Origin: Sphingobacteriales bacterium
GTDB lineage: Bacteria > Bacteroidota > Bacteroidia > Chitinophagales > Chitinophagaceae
Reading direction: 5' to 3'
Length of the DNA: 64,000 bases
Assembly (NCBI GenBank): GCA_016200915.1
Contig: JACQDV010000055.1
Coordinates: forward strand, 62,001-126,000
Shown: piece after piece, positions 60,504 to 64,000 of the stretch
Layout of the letters: each line of letters opens with the position of its first letter
Position numbering within the stretch: position 1 is the stretch's first letter
The notes under the pieces: model-generated
What the model saw: the letters and a program-made list of their open reading frames with translations, nothing else
Databases searched by the model: none
Told to the model about the DNA's origin: nothing
Made by a program: the position numbers and the translations under genes

Positions 60504-61815
60504 GAAAATTGGTGCTACAACTGCCTTATTGCTAACCCTGCCCCTGTGGTTATTTAGCCAGGAAAATTCCCCCTATTCCCGTTTTGGGTTAGGCGATTTA
60601 TCAAATACCAAAAATGCTGTTAACCGGGCAATGGGAGGAGTTGCCGCAGCTTATTCTGACTTTCAGTCGGTAAACTTTCTTAATCCCGCCTCTTACAGCA
60701 GTTTAAGAATTACCACTTTTGATATCGGAACTGAAATTAATAACCGTACATTAAAGGATATTCCCGGTGCCCAAAAATACACCAGCAGCAACCTGCTGGT
60801 CAATTACATTCAAATTGGTATTCCTTTATTAAACAACGTTAAGGCCTTCAATAAACAACGTGCATGGGGATTAAACTTTGGTTTGCAACCAATGACACGT
60901 GTTAGTTATAAAATTGAAACTACCACCCGGCAGATTGACAGCGTTGGTTTATTAAACGAAGGCAGTGGTGGTTCCTATTACGCTTTTGCGGGCACAGGTT
61001 ACAAAATTAAAAACCTTAGTGTAGGCATCAATTTCGGGTACATGTTTGGTTCAAAAGATATAAACAACCGTACCATATTTTTAAATGATACCGTGAGTTA
61101 TGCTAAATCTAATGCCAGAAACAAGCTCAACTATGGCGGTGTTTATTATACATTAGGTGCACAATATTTCATTTTGCTTAAAGAAGCAAAAGATAAAAAG
61201 CCTGCCGAACATTTAAAGCTGGGCGCCTATGGTAGTTTAAAACAAAACATAAATGCCGTTACCGATTCATCATACGAAACCTTTTTATATAATGCTTATG
61301 GCGGCACCTACCGGGTAGATTCTGTATATGAAAAAACTCATATTAAATCTACTATCAGTTACCCGGTATCTTACGGCTTCGGTTTCCTTTATGAAAAAGA
61401 AGGCATCTTTTCTATTGGCGTTGATTATACACAATCCAAATGGAGTAATTACACTTTTGCCGGAGCAAAAGATCAGTTAACCGATAGCTGGATGCTTCAT
61501 GTTGGTGCACAGGCAACCGGGCCGGTAAAAAAATCAAAAAAAGATAAAGCCCCGGTTATTTACCGTGGAGGTTTTAGTTATGGCCAGGATATTATGAATG
61601 TTACCGGAAAAATGCCCGTATGGACTGTGGCATTAGGAGCAGCTATCCCGGTTTCGTCTCATAACCGTTTTTCAACACAGTTTACCGTTATCAATAGTTT
61701 TCTTGAATTTGGAAGCCGTGGTCAAAAAAGTAATATTGTCAAAGAAAACTTTATTCGTGTAGGTGTTGGATTTAGTTTGAGTGATCTTTGGTTCCGTAAA
61801 TTAAAATATCAATAG
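60496..61815 (+). CDS. Outer-membrane beta-barrel protein, hypothetical
   Basis: The ATG at 60496 is chosen because it gives a signal peptide (MLKKIGATTALLLTLPLWLFSQ), and overlaps coaX by 8 bp. The 439-residue product starts with NSPYSRFGLGDL and NRAMGGVAAAYSDFQSVNFLNPASYSSL, a pattern of FadL/PorV-like Bacteroidota outer-membrane proteins, followed by alternating aromatic beta-strands and a C-terminal FIRVGVGFSLSDLWFRKLKY. The role is unknown. The stop overlaps the lptC start by one base. Confidence 0.85.
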   Translation: MLKKIGATTALLLTLPLWLFSQENSPYSRFGLGDLSNTKNAVNRAMGGVAAAYSDFQSVNFLNPASYSSLRITTFDIGTEINNRTLKDIPGAQKYTSSNLLVNYIQIGIPLLNNVKAFNKQRAWGLNFGLQPMTRVSYKIETTTRQIDSVGLLNEGSGGSYYAFAGTGYKIKNLSVGINFGYMFGSKDINNRTIFLNDTVSYAKSNARNKLNYGGVYYTLGAQYFILLKEAKDKKPAEHLKLGAYGSLKQNINAVTDSSYETFLYNAYGGTYRVDSVYEKTHIKSTISYPVSYGFGFLYEKEGIFSIGVDYTQSKWSNYTFAGAKDQLTDSWMLHVGAQATGPVKKSKKDKAPVIYRGGFSYGQDIMNVTGKMPVWTVALGAAIPVSSHNRFSTQFTVINSFLEFGSRGQKSNIVKENFIRVGVGFSLSDLWFRKLKYQ

Positions 61816-62384
61816 TGCTTATTTTACTTTCATATAAAAAATTTATAGCAGCTCTTTTATGGGGCTGCTTTTTTTTAATAAGTTGCGAAAACGATATTCA
61901 CGAAGTGCAAAGTTTATCTAAACAACCATTGAATGTAGAAGTGATGGATACCGTAATCAGTTATTTAAGCCAGGGCGGCAAAATGAAAGCCAAACTATCT
62001 TCCATATACATGGTGCGTACACAGGACACTTTACCAAGAGTGGAATTTCCTAAAAGCCTGCATGTTGATTTTTATAGTGATTCGGCTACGCAGGAAAGTT
62101 TTTTAGATGCCCGTTATGCCAAATATTATGAAGGACGCAACCAGGTTTTTTTAAGAGATAGTGTAAGAGTGTTTAATATAAAAGGTGATACCCTCTGGAC
62201 AAATGAACTATGGTGGGACCAGGGACAACAAAAGTTTTATACTGATAAAGCATTTAAAGTGTGGCAGCATGACAAATACATTGTTGGCACCGGGCTGGAA
62301 GCCGGACAAGATCTGAAATGGTATAAAATGAAAGATGTAAACAACAGTTTTATTCTGGCGCCAGCCAACCAGTTTCCGCAGTAA
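61815..62384 (+). CDS. lptC: LPS export ABC transporter periplasmic protein LptC
   Basis: The start is a GTG at 61815 that overlaps the preceding stop by one base (TAGTG). The 189-residue protein has a lipoprotein signal (FFLISC), and the body has the LptC pattern: VEVMDTVISYLSQGGKMKAKL, VEFPKSLHVDFYSDS and FLDARYAKYYEGRNQVFLRDSVRVF with repeated beta-strands. LptC links the inner-membrane ABC transporter to LptA for lipopolysaccharide transport. Translation is coupled to the outer-membrane protein upstream. Confidence 0.88.
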   Translation: MLILLSYKKFIAALLWGCFFLISCENDIHEVQSLSKQPLNVEVMDTVISYLSQGGKMKAKLSSIYMVRTQDTLPRVEFPKSLHVDFYSDSATQESFLDARYAKYYEGRNQVFLRDSVRVFNIKGDTLWTNELWWDQGQQKFYTDKAFKVWQHDKYIVGTGLEAGQDLKWYKMKDVNNSFILAPANQFPQ

Positions 62385-62417
62385 CTGAACATTGTCTTTT
62401 CTTTTCTGTTAATTTTA

Positions 62418-62452
62418 CTTTCTCATTTCTCATTCTTCATTTTAAATTTCTC
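62418..62452. repeat. Heptad repeat upstream of the aldo/keto reductase
   Basis: Units CTTTCTC, ATTTCTC, ATTCTTC, ATTTTAA and ATTTCTC follow in phase and end 6 bp before the start codon at 62459. The sequence is pyrimidine-rich. Confidence 0.6.
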
Positions 62453-62458
62453 GTTTAT

Positions 62459-63448
62459 ATGGAATATCGCCGTTTAGGAAGAGCTGGTTTACAGGTTAGT
62501 GTTTTATCATTTGGAAGCTGGGTTACTTTTCACAAACAAATTGATGATAGTATTGCTGATGAATTAATGGGCATTGCTTACGATGAAGGCATCAACTTTT
62601 TTGATAATGCAGAAGTATATGCATTGGGCAAAAGCGAAGAGATGATGGGCCGTGTACTGAAAAAGAAAAACTGGGATCGTACTTCTTATGTACTTTCATC
62701 AAAAGCATATTTTGGCTGGAGAGGTAAAAACAATAAACCTAATCAAACCGGTTTAAGCCGCAAGCATTTGTTTGAAGCTTGTAATGAAGCTTTACAGCGT
62801 TTGCAAACAGATTATCTTGATCTGTTCTTCTGTCATCGCCCTGATACGAATGTTCCTGTAGAAGAAGTAGTATGGACTATGCACAACTTAATTCAGCAGG
62901 GAAAAATTTTATACTGGGGCACCAGCATGTGGAGCGGTGCTGAAATTATGGAAGCACATAGAGTAGCGCAGCAATATCATTTAATAGGACCAACGATGGA
63001 GCAACCGCAATACAACATGTTTGAACGGTTTAAAATGGAGCAGGATTATTTACCCGTATTTCAAAATGTTGGATTGGGTACTACCATCTGGAGCCCGTTA
63101 GCCTCCGGTTTTTTAACTGGTAAATATTTAGAAGGAATTCCTGAAGATAGCCGTATGGCCATACAGGGTTTTGACTGGTTAAAAGAAAGATGGCTGCAGG
63201 AAGAAAAAATTAAGAAGCTTCGCAAACTGTCTGCCTTAGCAGAGAAGCAGGAAGTATCATTAGCATCGCTGGCAATTGCCTGGTGTATTAAAAATCCGCA
63301 TGTATCCACCGCTATATTGGGTGCTACTAAAAAAGAACAACTTCTTGAAAACCTAAAAGCATTAGAAGTTGCCAATAAGCTAACTCCTGATGTAATGGAA
63401 AAAATAGAGAAGATATTACAAAACAAGCCAACACTTGATTTAGGATAA
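62459..63448 (+). CDS. Aldo/keto reductase
   Basis: A 329-residue AKR protein. The catalytic set is Asp (FFDNAEVYA), Tyr in the same motif, Lys (VLSSKAYFG) and His (FFCHRPDT). The C-terminus has the NADPH-binding SLASLAIAWCIKNPHVSTAILGA. The pattern fits the voltage-gated potassium-channel beta-subunit-like branch. It reduces aldehydes and ketones in the cytoplasm; no substrate is indicated by the neighbours. A terminator follows. Confidence 0.9.
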   Translation: MEYRRLGRAGLQVSVLSFGSWVTFHKQIDDSIADELMGIAYDEGINFFDNAEVYALGKSEEMMGRVLKKKNWDRTSYVLSSKAYFGWRGKNNKPNQTGLSRKHLFEACNEALQRLQTDYLDLFFCHRPDTNVPVEEVVWTMHNLIQQGKILYWGTSMWSGAEIMEAHRVAQQYHLIGPTMEQPQYNMFERFKMEQDYLPVFQNVGLGTTIWSPLASGFLTGKYLEGIPEDSRMAIQGFDWLKERWLQEEKIKKLRKLSALAEKQEVSLASLAIAWCIKNPHVSTAILGATKKEQLLENLKALEVANKLTPDVMEKIEKILQNKPTLDLG

Positions 63449-63451
63449 TTA

Positions 63452-63477
63452 AAAAGGGCTTCTGTCGAAGTCCTTTT
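63452..63477. terminator. Terminator between the aldo/keto reductase and LytTR gene
   Basis: AAAAGGGCTTC (63452-63462) pairs with GAAGTCCTTTT (63467-63477) with one wobble, ending in T residues. The genes converge here. Confidence 0.75.
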
Positions 63478-63482
63478 CTTAT

Positions 63483-64000
63483 TTATCGTCCCATCCAATC
63501 TTTAAACTCCTGTACTCTTTCTCTGCTGATAGTAACTTCTTTATCCGGTTCTGGTTTAAGATCAAGTTTTAATTTACCGTTGAAGTAAGTATGTATTTGT
63601 TCTACTGATTTTGGATGAATAATAAATGCCCTGTTCACCCTGCAGAACTCAGCAGGATTGAGCATTTGTTCCAGCTCTTCTATGGTATAATCAACAATAT
63701 GTTTGGCTTTATCCCATGTGCGGAAGAATGTTATACGATCATCTGCATAAAAATAAGCAATGTCTTTTACCTCAACAGAGAGTAATCGCTGGCCTGTTTT
63801 AACCAAAAAACGGCTTCTATATTCTTTTAACTGCTGCTGTCTTAATTGCTGTACCAAATTTTCAATAATCAGCGACTGATCGGGAGCGGTAAATTGTTTT
63901 TTTAATTGCCGGTATTTGCTGATGGCTGCTGCCATATCTTCTTTCTTAACCGGCTTCAGCAAATAATCAATGCTGCTAACCTTAAATGCTTTCAATGCAT
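63483..64000 (-). CDS. LytTR family response regulator, 5' end cut by window edge
   Basis: The frame runs past the right edge, so the receiver domain is truncated. The visible N-terminal end (ALKAFKVSSIDYLLKPVKKEDM) is the last part of a CheY-like receiver with the conserved Lys in LLKP. From about residue 65 to the end is a LytTR DNA-binding domain (SRFLVKTGQRLLSVEVKDIAYFYADDRIT, CRVNRAFIIHPKSVEQI, VTISRERVQEFKDWMG). It is likely to pair with a histidine kinase encoded beyond the window. Confidence 0.9.
   Translation of the reverse strand, partial: ALKAFKVSSIDYLLKPVKKEDMAAAISKYRQLKKQFTAPDQSLIIENLVQQLRQQQLKEYRSRFLVKTGQRLLSVEVKDIAYFYADDRITFFRTWDKAKHIVDYTIEELEQMLNPAEFCRVNRAFIIHPKSVEQIHTYFNGKLKLDLKPEPDKEVTISRERVQEFKDWMGR

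Noticed and set aside
1-64000. tRNA, rRNA, replication origin and prophage
   Set aside because: No sequence with tRNA-like arms, rRNA blocks, DnaA-box clusters or phage genes was noticed. A covariance-model search would be needed to confirm absence.

Overview
The window is chromosomal DNA of a member of the Bacteroidota, most likely family Chitinophagaceae. The evidence is a SusC/SusD outer-membrane import system, type IX secretion (T9SS) C-terminal sorting domains, lipoprotein-rich envelope genes, AT-rich DNA without Shine-Dalgarno sequences, and -7 promoter elements of the Bacteroidota type TAnnTTTG. No tRNA, rRNA, CRISPR array, transposase or phage gene was found.

Region by region. (1) 1-12 kb: a sugar oxidation locus. 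A minus-strand arm (TIM-barrel isomerase, two MFS permeases) diverges from a plus-strand arm (GMC dehydrogenase, gluconate-2-dehydrogenase subunit-3-like protein, two Gfo/Idh/MocA oxidoreductases, TIM-barrel isomerase, cytochrome c lipoprotein, DUF1080 protein). It resembles LacABC-type glucoside 3-dehydrogenase/3-keto-glycoside pathways. (2) 12-21 kb: housekeeping genes (tadA, sodA, tag, yidD, rnpA, rpmH, murI, two OmpH/Skp genes, bamA, uppS). (3) 21-32 kb: a starch-type polysaccharide utilisation locus (SusC, SusD, two SusE/F-like lipoproteins, a secreted GH13 amylase). (4) 32-44 kb: amidohydrolase, ligA, a NUMOD4/HNH protein, DUF2461, asd, a large lamin-tail-domain protein, a sugar kinase. 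(5) 44-54 kb: an aerobic phenylacetate locus (TetR regulator, paaE, paaABCD, paaG, paaI, paaY) interrupted by a second HNH gene, an MgtC-like gene and a T9SS protein. (6) 54-64 kb: GH3 protein, LysE, mtgA, an AAA ATPase, LON-domain protein, coaX, an outer-membrane protein, lptC, aldo/keto reductase and a truncated LytTR regulator.

Two observations stand out. First, about twenty short repeats keep an exact 7-bp phase while varying in sequence. Many fold as inverted repeats. Some lie inside genes (rnpA, ligA, a NadR-like ATPase, the signal peptide of an amidohydrolase), some touch start codons, and one pair brackets a GxxExxY gene as 19-bp inverted repeats. Second, the asd leader looks like a ribosome-mediated attenuator: a 14-codon peptide rich in Lys, Thr, Asn and Met codons, an antiterminator segment overlapping its stop codon, and a GNRA-capped terminator with a U tract. 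Other notable points are a PDZ-like domain inserted in a nucleoside-permease-like MFS protein and an rnpA whose conserved N-terminus has no usual start codon upstream.
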